DNA of 44,910 bases from UMGS172 sp045546555 (GCA_045546555.1 JAZQCY010000031.1:1-44910); one strand, 5' to 3'. Shown: positions 7,324 to 15,534, counted from the first letter of the stretch. A program made the numbers and translations. Notes: generated by a model from the letters alone, not told the origin.

Positions 7324-9360
7324 ATGGGAAAAAGTTCAAAAAACATCTGGATGCAGTTAATGGGCTTTGAACGAAACGACCCCGACAAGGGTGTTGAGCG
7401 TTTTCTTAAAACGGCAGGCTTTGTGCCCGACAGTATATGCGGTCTGCTTTTTAATGCCGATTTTGTCCATCTGCATAACGGTATGGATGAGGAATACGCC
7501 CTTTTTTTCGACAATTGCTCCTACCGTGGGGTGCTTCGCAACCGTGAACGTGAGCGTCAGCCGTGGACAAATTACGACCTGAAAACACTTGTCAAAGGCT
7601 TAAAAGGCAAAGGTATCGACTTTTACGCAGGTATAATGGGGTGCTACCTCAAAAACCGATTTCATCGTGAATGGTTGAGCGACCATCCCGAAATGCAAAG
7701 CTTCAGAATTGAGGGTGACGGCGAGCTGTGTTGCCTTAAACACCTTGCAGACGGACGGCTGTATGAGGACTTTTTTGCCGAAAGGCTGGTTCAAACCCTT
7801 TGCGATTACGATATGGCAGGCGTTCATTTGTCGGATGCCTTTTGCCCCATAAACGTGCTGTATTCGGGGGATATTTCCACCGATATGGTCAATCAGTTTT
7901 TGGAGCATACCAAAATAGAATTGCCCGAGGAAATTTTTAAAACCTTGGGTGACGATTCGGTTGCGGCACGCAACATACGGCACAAATACATTTGGGGCGA
8001 GCTTCGTGAGGAGTGGATAAGGTTTTACGAGTGGCGCTGGCAGGCCTTTTTCAAGAAAATTTGTGATGCCGTGCACGCCGTGGGGAAAGAGGTCTGGGTG
8101 CTTGGAATGTACTGCACCGACCCGTTTGAAACACGGTATATCTACGGCTTTGATTGCAAAATGGCAATGGATGCAGGTGTTGATTGCATCACCGCCAACA
8201 TTCTGCCCACAAGCGTAACATTGGAAAGACCCGAGCTTCCGTATTATTTCCACCGAATGCACACTATTTTACCGCTTTTAAAGGCGCACGTGGGTGACAA
8301 AAAGATCGTCACTATGGTAGGCGTGCAGGATGCCTCCGAGGAATGGAGTGTGCTTGAGCATTCCCCTATGATGCTTGAGCGTGATGTGTTTACCCAAGGC
8401 TCCTATGTTACGGTCAACGGTCATACGGCAAGAGCCTCTGACGGTGTCTTCTACTGCCTCGGTGACGGAATATCACAAAACGGATGGCAGTTTTTAAACC
8501 AATGCCGTGAAGCGGCCTATTCGGGCAAGGTTAAAAAGTCGCTTTCACCGATGGTGTTCTGGAGTGAGCATCAGCATGAAAAAATACTTTCCGAATACAT
8601 AAAACACCGCCGCCAAAGCGCACATAAGCAATGTTTTGAGCTTGAAAGAGCAGGTGCTCTCCTTGGCGGAACACTGACCGCAAGCGGCCTTGAGGACTTT
8701 GACGGTGCCTTGTTTGTGCCGAACTTTGACCTCGTTTCGTCCGATGAAAAACGGATGCTGTTAAATGCAACATTTCCGTGGGTGGGCACTGTGGCATCAA
8801 AGGCCGATATACCGCAAAAAGCGACTTTTTGCTTTGAGGATAAATTCGGTGATGAGAGCTTTTGGGCATTTGTATGCAACAACACCGTGCCGTGCGATAC
8901 GGCGGAACTGATCGAAAGCCTTACCGCCGAGGATGACGGTCGGCCTTCAAGAAAAAACGAACCCGAGCAAAAAATATACCCCTTATACGCCGAACTGCCG
9001 TTCAATAAAATTTCCGAAGGCTTCATCAAGGCTGTTGCAAGCCTGCTTGATCAATTGAGATGCTTGACGTTGCCGTTAAAATGTGACCGCCCGATAAGGG
9101 TCACCGAGCTTGAAAACGGCACCAAAAGGGTGTATATCTACAACCCGTTTGACAACGGCTACACCACGGCAACGGTCGAAGCCGGGTTGCCGATAGCCTC
9201 GGTCAGGATAGTGAGCAGTTTCCCTGTGCTGCCTGTGAGATTTTTGTCCGAGGGTGAGTCGGGAATGTACTACGATTTTTCAAAGAGACCGACCACAGAT
9301 AAGCGCTTTACGGTCAAGCTTGCGCCAAGCGGAGTGACCGTTTTGGATATTAACTTTTAA
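7324..9360 (+). CDS. Putative glycoside hydrolase, barrel plus beta-sandwich architecture (family not recognised)
   Basis: A 678-residue protein without signal peptide, so probably cytosolic. I do not recognise a named family. Residues 1-400 read like a TIM-barrel glycosidase, rich in aromatic and acidic patches (for example D-M-A-G-V-H-L-S-D-A-F near 185 and E-E-W-I-R-F-Y-E-W-R-W-Q near 240). About 430-520 resembles the Rossmann-like, glutamine-amidotransferase-type domain found in GH42 enzymes (A-L-F-V-P-N-F-D-L-V-S-S-D-E-K-R). The last 100 residues look like a beta-sandwich typical of glycosidase C-termini. GGGAGG precedes the ATG. It follows the mgl operon and precedes a secreted beta-helix protein, which fits a role in galactoside or oligosaccharide breakdown. 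The catalytic residues cannot be assigned from sequence alone. Confidence 0.65.
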   Translation: MGKSSKNIWMQLMGFERNDPDKGVERFLKTAGFVPDSICGLLFNADFVHLHNGMDEEYALFFDNCSYRGVLRNRERERQPWTNYDLKTLVKGLKGKGIDFYAGIMGCYLKNRFHREWLSDHPEMQSFRIEGDGELCCLKHLADGRLYEDFFAERLVQTLCDYDMAGVHLSDAFCPINVLYSGDISTDMVNQFLEHTKIELPEEIFKTLGDDSVAARNIRHKYIWGELREEWIRFYEWRWQAFFKKICDAVHAVGKEVWVLGMYCTDPFETRYIYGFDCKMAMDAGVDCITANILPTSVTLERPELPYYFHRMHTILPLLKAHVGDKKIVTMVGVQDASEEWSVLEHSPMMLERDVFTQGSYVTVNGHTARASDGVFYCLGDGISQNGWQFLNQCREAAYSGKVKKSLSPMVFWSEHQHEKILSEYIKHRRQSAHKQCFELERAGALLGGTLTASGLEDFDGALFVPNFDLVSSDEKRMLLNATFPWVGTVASKADIPQKATFCFEDKFGDESFWAFVCNNTVPCDTAELIESLTAEDDGRPSRKNEPEQKIYPLYAELPFNKISEGFIKAVASLLDQLRCLTLPLKCDRPIRVTELENGTKRVYIYNPFDNGYTTATVEAGLPIASVRIVSSFPVLPVRFLSEGESGMYYDFSKRPTTDKRFTVKLAPSGVTVLDINF

Positions 9361-9378
9361 GTTGTGTTGGAGGATAAT

Positions 9379-11301
9379 ATGAAAGCTACCTTACTTAAAT
9401 TTTTGTCGATTTTGATGTGCTTTGCGCTCGTGCTTTCCTTTGCGGCTTGCTCGTCGGATGACACCGAAAGTGAGCCCACTCACGACCCCAAGGCCAACAA
9501 CGTTGACCTTGCGGGACTTAACGTTGAGTTCAAATATTCCAAGGATTGCTCAAGCTGGAATGCCGTTGAGGCCGCAAGCGAGCTTTTCCGTGCCGACGGT
9601 GCTTACAGCGCCAACGACACCGAGGTGGTATATCTTCACTTCAAAAACCACGAAGCCACTCCTACCTCCTACAAGGTGACCTTCCGTGTTATCGAGGGTG
9701 ATGCCAAGGATGCAACAGTCGGTATAGCCGACGATGTGCGCTCGGCCTTTGCCGATAACGAAAGTGCCGTTGCCGCAGTAGAGGACAATGCATACAAGCT
9801 TGCCGACCATGTTTATTCCTACACGATGGATGCCGACAGTACCAAGACGGTTGCCGTTGTTATCAAAACAACCGCCGCTACACAGATGAAGCTTCGTGTT
9901 GACTACGTTGCGGTTGCTCACGGTGAGCAGACGGGCAATGCCATGTCAAAGCTTAATGAGGTCGATGTGGTCTACGCAGGCTGTCACACCGTTGTTGACA
10001 GCGTTGCCGCCAAAACCGTGCTTACCAATGCCGATAGCTCGTTCAAGGCAATCTTTGCCGAAAACACCCTGAAGCAGGGCTCGATCGTTTCGGCTGTTGT
10101 CAAGCCGACCAATGCCACGAAGGGCTCGGTCGAGTATGATATTGCAATCAGTGTCGACGGCAAGGCATACGACCAAAGTGTGACCGTAAGCATCCTTGCA
10201 GGTTATGCCCTCACGGGTGTTGAGGTGCAAAAGGATGGTGTCAAGGTCGAGAGCACCTACGATATGTACTCGGGTCTTGCGGTGTTCACCGCCAAAAGCG
10301 GAAAATACACGGTTAAATACTCGGGCACATCCGACATTAAGGGTGTTATTGTTCAGGGTGCCGACCAGCCGTTCAAGAACTTTAACGAGGCTGTAAAGTT
10401 TGCCGCAGATAACAGTGAGGAAACTGTCAACATCATCATCTTCGGCCGTGCCGAATATACCGTCCAGACCGGTGAAAAGGTTTCGTTTGTCGGTGTCAGC
10501 GAGGATATCAAGACCGTCAACGTCGTTGGTGGAAACGACACTGCCGAGATATTCATAACCAAGGCTTCGGGCTCGGTTCCCAGCCTGCCTTATGCGGGTG
10601 AGGGTGTGCAGATCAACTACTCCGGTATTACCTTCCAAAGTGAAAATGAACAGCAGGAGGGTGGAGAGTATTCGCACCACTTCGACTACCGTGGGGACGC
10701 AGATATATCCTTCAGGAACTGCACCTTCTTAAAGGCGCTTGCCACCCGTGGCCCCAAATCAAACGTTGTTGTCGATAACTGTGTGTTCAAGTGTAAGACC
10801 GTTGATGACACGCTCAAGGGCTACTGCTATTGGTCTATCCAAAAGATCGGTATGTACCCCATAACCGTTGAGTTTACCAACAACACCGTCACCGAAAACT
10901 GGGGCGGACTGAACCTTGATTGGTCGGAGGGTGACTTTATTGTCAAGGGCAACACCTTTGCCAATATCACCTGCTCCAAGCCGCCCATTCAGTTGTCGCA
11001 CGCCAACACCATGCTGATCGAGGACAACACCTTCACCAACATAAAGGATGAAAACGTGTTCCGCTTCTACAGCGGCTACGGCGCCAAGAGCACCAAGATA
11101 ATCAACAACACCATCGATGCCGATTATCTTTTCCAATCCGACAAAGAGGGTGCTATAAATAATCTTAATGATTTTGTGTTCGAGGGCAACACAATTTCCA
11201 AGACCACAAGCCTTACCATGGGTCACGCCGCCAACGGCTCGCCTGAGGATATCAGCCCCCATAACTACACCGTCAACACCGAGACCAATACGATTAAATA
11301 A
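9379..11301 (+). CDS. Secreted lipoprotein with right-handed beta-helix (pectate-lyase-like) domain
   Basis: The 640-residue protein begins with a lipoprotein signal peptide (cysteine 24 in F-A-A-C) and a short acidic linker. About 40-330 consists of beta-rich, Ig-like segments. About 340-635 shows the repeated pattern typical of parallel beta-helix folds: I-S-F-R-N-C-T-F, V-V-D-N-C-V-F, V-E-F-T-N-N-T-V, F-I-V-K-G-N-T-F, M-L-I-E-D-N-T-F, K-I-I-N-N-T-I and F-V-F-E-G-N-T-I. Such folds usually bind or cleave polysaccharides. The ATG at 9379 has GGAGG seven bases upstream and directly starts the signal peptide, so an in-frame start 15 bases earlier is rejected. It lies 18 bases after the glycoside hydrolase gene, probably co-transcribed. 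Substrate unknown. Confidence 0.8.
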   Translation: MKATLLKFLSILMCFALVLSFAACSSDDTESEPTHDPKANNVDLAGLNVEFKYSKDCSSWNAVEAASELFRADGAYSANDTEVVYLHFKNHEATPTSYKVTFRVIEGDAKDATVGIADDVRSAFADNESAVAAVEDNAYKLADHVYSYTMDADSTKTVAVVIKTTAATQMKLRVDYVAVAHGEQTGNAMSKLNEVDVVYAGCHTVVDSVAAKTVLTNADSSFKAIFAENTLKQGSIVSAVVKPTNATKGSVEYDIAISVDGKAYDQSVTVSILAGYALTGVEVQKDGVKVESTYDMYSGLAVFTAKSGKYTVKYSGTSDIKGVIVQGADQPFKNFNEAVKFAADNSEETVNIIIFGRAEYTVQTGEKVSFVGVSEDIKTVNVVGGNDTAEIFITKASGSVPSLPYAGEGVQINYSGITFQSENEQQEGGEYSHHFDYRGDADISFRNCTFLKALATRGPKSNVVVDNCVFKCKTVDDTLKGYCYWSIQKIGMYPITVEFTNNTVTENWGGLNLDWSEGDFIVKGNTFANITCSKPPIQLSHANTMLIEDNTFTNIKDENVFRFYSGYGAKSTKIINNTIDADYLFQSDKEGAINNLNDFVFEGNTISKTTSLTMGHAANGSPEDISPHNYTVNTETNTIK

Positions 11302-11306
11302 TCAAG

Positions 11307-11342
11307 CGCACCGCCCGAGCAACCTCGAGCGGTGTGTTTTTT
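11307..11342 (+). terminator. Terminator after the beta-helix lipoprotein gene
   Basis: CACCGC / GCGGTG stem with inner CGAG/CTCG pairing and a T run at 11337-11342. Confidence 0.88.
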
Positions 11343-11379
11343 ATCGATATAGGGTGCGGCGATGCCCAAAGATATGTCG

Positions 11380-11815
11380 GCCTCGGTTCATAGTTGGTGT
11401 TTTGGTTTTTATTGTAGGTGAGCACCTATGCGTGTTTCCAATGCAAGTCAACCTTGCGGAATGGATAAATCCATTTCCTACAACAAATCGAGCAGAACAT
11501 TGTAGGGCGGGGAAGATTCCTCCACGGCGTGGGGGAAATGTCGCAAAGCGACAAATGAGGACGGTCTCTGTCAGAGGTTGCTCCTGCCGCCGTAAGCAAT
11601 ATTGTTTCGTTTGTAATCTATTGTGAAGGTGTTCTCCTCATCCACCGCTGACGCGGTCCCCCTTCCCCGCTGGGGAAGGCTAAAACGGGTGGCTTATCGT
11701 AGGGGCGAACTGCGTTCGCCCGGGGGCGTTCCGGGAACGCCCCCTACGGCAAGCAAAAACAAAGCAATCTTAGGGTAGGGGCGCACCTATGTGTGCGCCC
11801 GTTTTTTGATGTAAA
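11380..11815. repeat. Intergenic cluster of palindromic REP-like repeats
   Basis: This spacer holds no credible gene. It is a series of GC-rich palindromes: GTCGC-aaa-GCGAC, CCTTCCCC-GCT-GGGGAAGG (11661-11679), GGGCGAAC-tgc-GTTCGCCC, GGGGGCGTTC-cgg-GAACGCCCCC and GGGCGCAC-ctat-GTGTGCGCCC followed by six T, which may act as a terminator. Related sequences occur at 26090-26345 and 36383-36445 in this window. Such elements are common between genes in gut Clostridia. Confidence 0.75.
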
Positions 11816-11847
11816 TATCAAAAATTAAATACACATTTTGCAACAAA

Positions 11848-11877
11848 AAACGACCGCAAATAAAAATGCGGTCGTTT
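11848..11877 (-). terminator. Terminator of the XRE regulator gene
   Basis: AAACGACCGCA / TGCGGTCGTTT stem overlapping the stop codon, with a T run on the minus strand. Confidence 0.85.
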
Positions 11878-12091
11878 AGATACTCGTATTACGTTTATCG
11901 GTGCGGTTGAGGATATAATCGACCGAAACGTTGTGAAAATCGGCTAATTTTATGAGAATTTCGGTAGGGATATCAAGGTCGCCACGTTCATAGTTGCTGT
12001 AAACACGCTGACTGCAGGAAAGTATCTCACCCATCTGTTTTTGGGTCAGGTCTTTATCTTCTCTTAATTCTCTTATGCGAAAATATAGCAT
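11876..12091 (-). CDS. Small XRE-family (Cro/C1-type) transcriptional regulator
   Basis: A 71-residue, single-domain helix-turn-helix repressor. The HTH covers about residues 5-60 and shows the family pattern I-R-E-L-R-E-D-K-D-L-T-Q-K-Q-M-G-E-I-L, then Y-S-N-Y-E-R-G and P-T-E-I-L-I-K-L-A-D-F-H-N-V-S-V-D-Y-I-L. The ATG at 12091 is chosen over one at 12121 because a purine-rich site (GGACGG) precedes it, while the upstream ATG lies only six bases after a -10 box (TATAAT at 12124-12129) and would have no leader. It is divergent from the small lipoprotein gene and shares operator-like repeats with it. Self-repression and control of the neighbour are inferred. Confidence 0.85.
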   Translation of the reverse strand: MLYFRIRELREDKDLTQKQMGEILSCSQRVYSNYERGDLDIPTEILIKLADFHNVSVDYILNRTDKRNTSI

Positions 12092-12130
12092 ATATTCACC
12101 GTCCAACCATATTTTATGCAATTATTATAC

Positions 12131-12178
12131 TTTAGCGGAAAATTCACTATTGACTTTTAGCGGAAAATCCGCTATAAT
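12131..12178. promoter_or_regulatory. Divergent promoter region with repeated palindromic operator
   Basis: TTTAGCGGAAAAT occurs at 12131-12143 and 12157-12169, 26 bases apart. The second copy is part of the perfect palindrome AGCGGA-aaa-TCCGCT (12159-12173), which lies between the -35 (TTGACT, 12150-12155) and -10 (TATAAT, 12173-12178) of the plus-strand promoter, spacing 17. The first copy is a degenerate palindrome beside the minus-strand -10. Likely binding sites of the XRE protein. Confidence 0.75.
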
Positions 12179-12208
12179 TATTTTAACAAGTTTTAGGAGG
12201 TGTAAAAA

Positions 12209-12418
12209 ATGAAAAAATTGTTGGCAATCATCTTATTGGCTTTATGCTTGATATCGGTTGTTGGATGCGGCTCCAGCAGCTCTTCAAACAGATCGTATAA
12301 ATCAAGCAGTTCTTACAAATCAAAAGGTACAAGTAGTTATGGCTTCAGCGATTATCTGAAAGATAATGCTCCGGATTTGTATGACTCAATAAAAGATAGA
12401 TATGATTCGCTGAAATGA
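12209..12418 (+). CDS. Small serine-rich lipoprotein
   Basis: The 69-residue precursor has a lipoprotein signal peptide ending in S-V-V-G-C20, giving a mature product of about 50 residues. The mature part starts with a run of serines and S-Y-K-S repeats and ends with a charged, possibly helical segment (D-Y-L-K-D-N-A-P-D-L-Y-D-S-I-K-D-R-Y-D-S-L-K). AGGAGG lies eight bases before the ATG. It forms a divergent pair with the XRE gene and is enclosed by its own consensus promoter and a perfect-palindrome terminator. No known family; function unknown. Confidence 0.8.
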   Translation: MKKLLAIILLALCLISVVGCGSSSSSNRSYKSSSSYKSKGTSSYGFSDYLKDNAPDLYDSIKDRYDSLK

Positions 12419-12442
12419 TTACAGGTGAAGAAAATTCAAGTC

Positions 12443-12476
12443 AATGAAAAAGCACCCAATTGGGTGCTTTTTCATT
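12443..12476. terminator. Perfect-palindrome bidirectional terminator
   Basis: AAAAAGCACCCAATTGGGTGCTTTTT is the core of an uninterrupted palindrome of about 34 bases; it is flanked by A and T tracts on each side and follows the lipoprotein gene. Confidence 0.9.
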
Positions 12477-12509
12477 TGTAAATTTTCTCGTTTTAACACA
12501 CAGTTCTAA

Positions 12510-12538
12510 TTGACTTTATGACCATAATATTGTAGAAT
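12510..12538 (+). promoter_or_regulatory. Promoter of the pyrH-frr-... cluster
   Basis: TTGACT, 17 bases, TAGAAT, about 45 bases upstream of the pyrH start. Confidence 0.65.
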
Positions 12539-12588
12539 ATAATAGTAAATATAAACTGCCGGAAAAGGCGATAGGGATGTGTTAAATT

Positions 12589-13293
12589 ATGGAACCTGCA
12601 TTTAAAAGAATTCTTCTCAAGCTTTCGGGCGAGGTGCTCGCAGGTGAGCAGAAAACAGGTATTGATTTTTCTATGGTTGAAACCGTTTGTAAGCGTATCA
12701 AGACCGTTGTTGAAAACGGTGTTCAGGTCGGTATAGTTATCGGCGGAGGCAACTTCTGGCGAGGACGTTCCTCGGGCAATATGGACCGCAATACCGCTGA
12801 CAGTATGGGTATGCTTGCCACCGTTATCAACTGTCTCGGTGTTTCGGATACCCTCATCCAGATGGGTGTTAAGGCTTCGGTCATGTCGGCCGTTGAGATG
12901 AACAAGATCGCCGATTTCTTTACAGCCCGTGAGGCCAAAAAGAGACTTGAAGCAGGCGAGGTCGTGCTGTTTGCCGCAGGAACGGGAAGCCCCTTCTTCT
13001 CGACCGATACCGGTGCCGCTCTGCGTGCCGCCGAGATCGATGCTGACGTAATATTCAAGGCAACCAATGTTGACGGCGTTTACGATAAGGACCCCAACAA
13101 GTATGCCGATGCCGTGAAGTATGATACGCTTTCACACTCCGAGGTCTTGGCCAAGGATCTTCACGTTATGGATGCCGCCGCCGCATCACTTTGCCGTGAC
13201 AGAGATATCAACATTCTTGTTTTCAACCTTAACGACCCCGACAATATCGTCCGTGCCGTTATGGGTGAGAAAATTGGAACTCTTGTAAAATAA
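12589..13293 (+). CDS. pyrH: UMP kinase
   Basis: The 234-residue protein matches the usual length of bacterial UMP kinase, which phosphorylates UMP to UDP with ATP in pyrimidine nucleotide synthesis. Family motifs of the amino acid kinase fold are visible: K-L-S-G-E-V near residue 10 (ATP site), G-I-V-I-G-G-G-N-F-W-R-G near 45, and G-T-G-S-P-F-F-S-T-D-T-G-A-A near 130. First gene of a long plus-strand housekeeping cluster; the order pyrH-frr-uppS-cdsA-dxr-rseP-ispG-polC is standard in Firmicutes. The ribosome binding site (AGGG, 12 bases upstream) is weaker and further off than for its neighbours. Confidence 0.96.
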   Translation: MEPAFKRILLKLSGEVLAGEQKTGIDFSMVETVCKRIKTVVENGVQVGIVIGGGNFWRGRSSGNMDRNTADSMGMLATVINCLGVSDTLIQMGVKASVMSAVEMNKIADFFTAREAKKRLEAGEVVLFAAGTGSPFFSTDTGAALRAAEIDADVIFKATNVDGVYDKDPNKYADAVKYDTLSHSEVLAKDLHVMDAAAASLCRDRDINILVFNLNDPDNIVRAVMGEKIGTLVK

Positions 13294-13327
13294 TTAAATT
13301 AAAATATAACATTTAAGGAGAAAATAT

Positions 13328-13882
13328 ATGAAAACAGTTATCAGCAATACCGAAAGCAAAATGGGCAAGACTATCGATGCTATGATGCGTGATTTTGGCG
13401 CCATCCGTGCAGGCCGTGCCAACCCCTCGGTTCTTGACAGGATCTCGGTCGATTACTACGGCTGTCCCACTCCCGTAAACCAGTTGGCCGCCGTTTCGGT
13501 TACCGAGGCAAGAGTTCTGCAGATTCAGCCTTATGACGCAAGCGTTTTGAAGCTTATCGAAAAGGCTATTCAGGTTTCGGATATCGGAATTAACCCTCAG
13601 AACGACGGACGTGTTATCCGCCTTATTTTCCCGCCTTTGACCGAGGAGCGCCGTAAGGATATCGTCAAGGATGCACGCAAGATATCCGAGGACAGCAAGG
13701 TTGCCATCCGTTCCATCCGACGTGATGCCATTGAAAAGCTCAAGGCAATGAAGAAGGCCAACGAGATCACCGAGGACGATCAGGCCAACGGCGAGAAGAA
13801 GATACAGAACCTTACCGATAAGTTCTGCAAGGACATTGATGACGCTACCGCAGTAAAAGAAAAAGAGATCATGGAGATCTAA
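13328..13882 (+). CDS. frr: Ribosome recycling factor
   Basis: The 184-residue product is the normal length of RRF, which splits post-termination ribosomes together with EF-G. Family hallmarks are D-F-G-A-I-R-A-G-R-A-N-P-S-V-L-D near residue 20, the Y-Y-G-C-P-T-P-V-N-Q-L-A segment, and the helical R-K-D-I-V-K-D-A-R-K region of the three-helix bundle. AAGGAG lies before the ATG. Second gene of the cluster. Confidence 0.97.
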   Translation: MKTVISNTESKMGKTIDAMMRDFGAIRAGRANPSVLDRISVDYYGCPTPVNQLAAVSVTEARVLQIQPYDASVLKLIEKAIQVSDIGINPQNDGRVIRLIFPPLTEERRKDIVKDARKISEDSKVAIRSIRRDAIEKLKAMKKANEITEDDQANGEKKIQNLTDKFCKDIDDATAVKEKEIMEI

Positions 13883-13895
13883 ACCGCAAAACCGA

Positions 13896-13921
13896 CCCAT
13901 CAGGGAAGCCTCCCTGATGGG
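13896..13921 (+). terminator. Strong hairpin between frr and uppS (terminator or attenuator)
   Basis: CCCATCAGGGA-agcc-TCCCTGATGGG, an 11-bp perfect stem followed by ATTTTG. The T run is short, so partial termination or mRNA processing between the genes is more likely than full termination. Confidence 0.65.
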
Positions 13922-13942
13922 ATTTTGAACTTGGAGGGTCTT

Positions 13943-14686
13943 ATGGCTTTATTCAAGAGAAACAAGGAGCCCGTTCAGAGTGTGGTTCCGACACACATCG
14001 GGATAATTATGGACGGCAACGGCCGTTGGGCTAAAAAGAGAATGTTGCCCCGTTCGGCAGGTCACGTTGCAGGCTCGGAAAACTTTAAAACTATCGCCCG
14101 TTATTGCAATAAGATAGGCGTGAAATACCTCACCGTTTATGCGTTTTCCACCGAAAACTGGAAGCGCCCCAAGGACGAGGTCGACGGTATAATGAATCTG
14201 CTACGTAAATATTTAAAGGATTCGACCAACTTCAAGGCCGAAAACATCAAGCTTCGCTTTATCGGTGAGCTTACGGTGTTGCCCGACGATATTAGGGAGC
14301 TTATCAAGCAGGCCGAGCTTGACTCGAGTGAGGCTACGGGTCTGACCGTTTATATGGCGGTCAACTACGGTGGCAGGGATGAGCTTGTGCATGCCGTAAA
14401 GCGCATTGCCGAGCGTGTGAAAACGGGTGAGATGAGCATTGACGATATAAATGAGGACACTGTGTCGGCCAACCTTTATGCCGATTGTCCCGACCCCGAT
14501 TTTATCATAAGACCGAGCGGTGAATACCGCCTTTCCAATTTTTTGACCTGGCAGTCGGCCTATGCCGAGTTTTGGTATTCCGATGTTTTGTGGCCGGATT
14601 TTTCACCCAAGCACTTAGATAAGGCTATAGATGATTTCAACAAAAGAAACCGTCGTTTCGGCGGTGTGGAGGAAGTAAAGAAATGA
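13943..14686 (+). CDS. uppS: Undecaprenyl diphosphate synthase (isoprenyl transferase)
   Basis: The 247-residue cis-prenyltransferase extends farnesyl diphosphate with isopentenyl diphosphate to make the C55 lipid carrier for cell-wall synthesis. The catalytic I-M-D-G-N-G-R-W-A-K-K-R block is at about residues 21-32 and the substrate-binding R-P-S-G-E-Y-R-L-S-N-F-L near 190. The usual family form is R-T-S-G-E; proline here is a minor variant. The ATG at 13943 is preferred to an in-frame TTG at 13925 because GGAGGG lies just before it. It overlaps cdsA by four bases. Confidence 0.96.
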   Translation: MALFKRNKEPVQSVVPTHIGIIMDGNGRWAKKRMLPRSAGHVAGSENFKTIARYCNKIGVKYLTVYAFSTENWKRPKDEVDGIMNLLRKYLKDSTNFKAENIKLRFIGELTVLPDDIRELIKQAELDSSEATGLTVYMAVNYGGRDELVHAVKRIAERVKTGEMSIDDINEDTVSANLYADCPDPDFIIRPSGEYRLSNFLTWQSAYAEFWYSDVLWPDFSPKHLDKAIDDFNKRNRRFGGVEEVKK

Positions 14687-15534
14687 AAACCCGTATAATC
14701 AGCGGTGCTGTCGGCATAATTATTTTTGTAGCCGCAATTTTTGCCGCTTTGAAAATAGACACCGTTATACTTCACGTTTTGCTTGCGGCTATCGGATGTA
14801 TCGGCGTTTATGAGGCCTTAAAAACCACAGGTCACGTAAAATCAAGGTTCGTGCTTATCAGCTCGCTCATTTATGCGGCTATAACTCCGTTTGTGTATAG
14901 CATCGATATGTTGGGCGCAAAGTTTGGCTTTAACCTTGCAATAAAGCACGAGGCCTGCTTGATTCTCTATGCGGTGGTCATCTTTGTTATAGCAATGTTC
15001 CGTCATAACGAGATAAAGCCCACAGAGGTCACCTATGCCTTTGCGGCAACGGTGGCCATCACCTTTGCTTTTTGGAGCTTGGCTGCCATATTCTCCAATC
15101 CCGACGGCAACGGTCTTTTCTATCTAATAATCGTTGTTATTGCCGCTTGGGGATGTGATACAGGTGCTTACTTTTCGGGCTATTTCTTCGGCAAGCACAA
15201 AATGGCTCCCGAGATTAGCCCTAAAAAGACGGTCGAGGGTGCTGTTGGCGGCATTATAATCGACGTTCTGCTTATGCTTGTGGCCTGCCTTGTGTTCAAC
15301 AAGATCACGGGACAGACTGCCAACCTTGTAACCATTCTTTGTGCTACACCGTTCCTTGCATTCGCAGGTATGCTCGGAGACCTTGTTTTCTCCTATATCA
15401 AGCGTGATTGCGGCATCAAGGACTACGGCAAGCTTATGCCGGGACACGGCGGTGTGCTTGACCGCTTTGATAGCGTTGCGGTGGTTGCACCGTTGATGTA
15501 TCTCGTGGTTGAGCATCTTCCAATGGTAAAATAA
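14683..15534 (+). CDS. cdsA: Phosphatidate cytidylyltransferase
   Basis: The 283-residue membrane enzyme makes CDP-diacylglycerol from phosphatidate and CTP, the branch point of phospholipid synthesis. About seven or eight hydrophobic segments are seen. The C-terminal family signature is present: S-Y-I-K-R-D-C-G-I-K-D followed by P-G-H-G-G-V-L-D-R-F-D-S (about residues 235-265). Start codon overlaps the uppS stop (ATGA), indicating translational coupling; its last base is shared with the dxr start. Confidence 0.95.
   Translation: MKTRIISGAVGIIIFVAAIFAALKIDTVILHVLLAAIGCIGVYEALKTTGHVKSRFVLISSLIYAAITPFVYSIDMLGAKFGFNLAIKHEACLILYAVVIFVIAMFRHNEIKPTEVTYAFAATVAITFAFWSLAAIFSNPDGNGLFYLIIVVIAAWGCDTGAYFSGYFFGKHKMAPEISPKKTVEGAVGGIIIDVLLMLVACLVFNKITGQTANLVTILCATPFLAFAGMLGDLVFSYIKRDCGIKDYGKLMPGHGGVLDRFDSVAVVAPLMYLVVEHLPMVK

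Noticed and set aside
11168..11626. 152-codon frame running from the beta-helix gene into the repeats
   Set aside because: It crosses the terminator and the palindromic repeats, lacks a ribosome binding site and has shadow-like composition (Pro, Arg, Ser).
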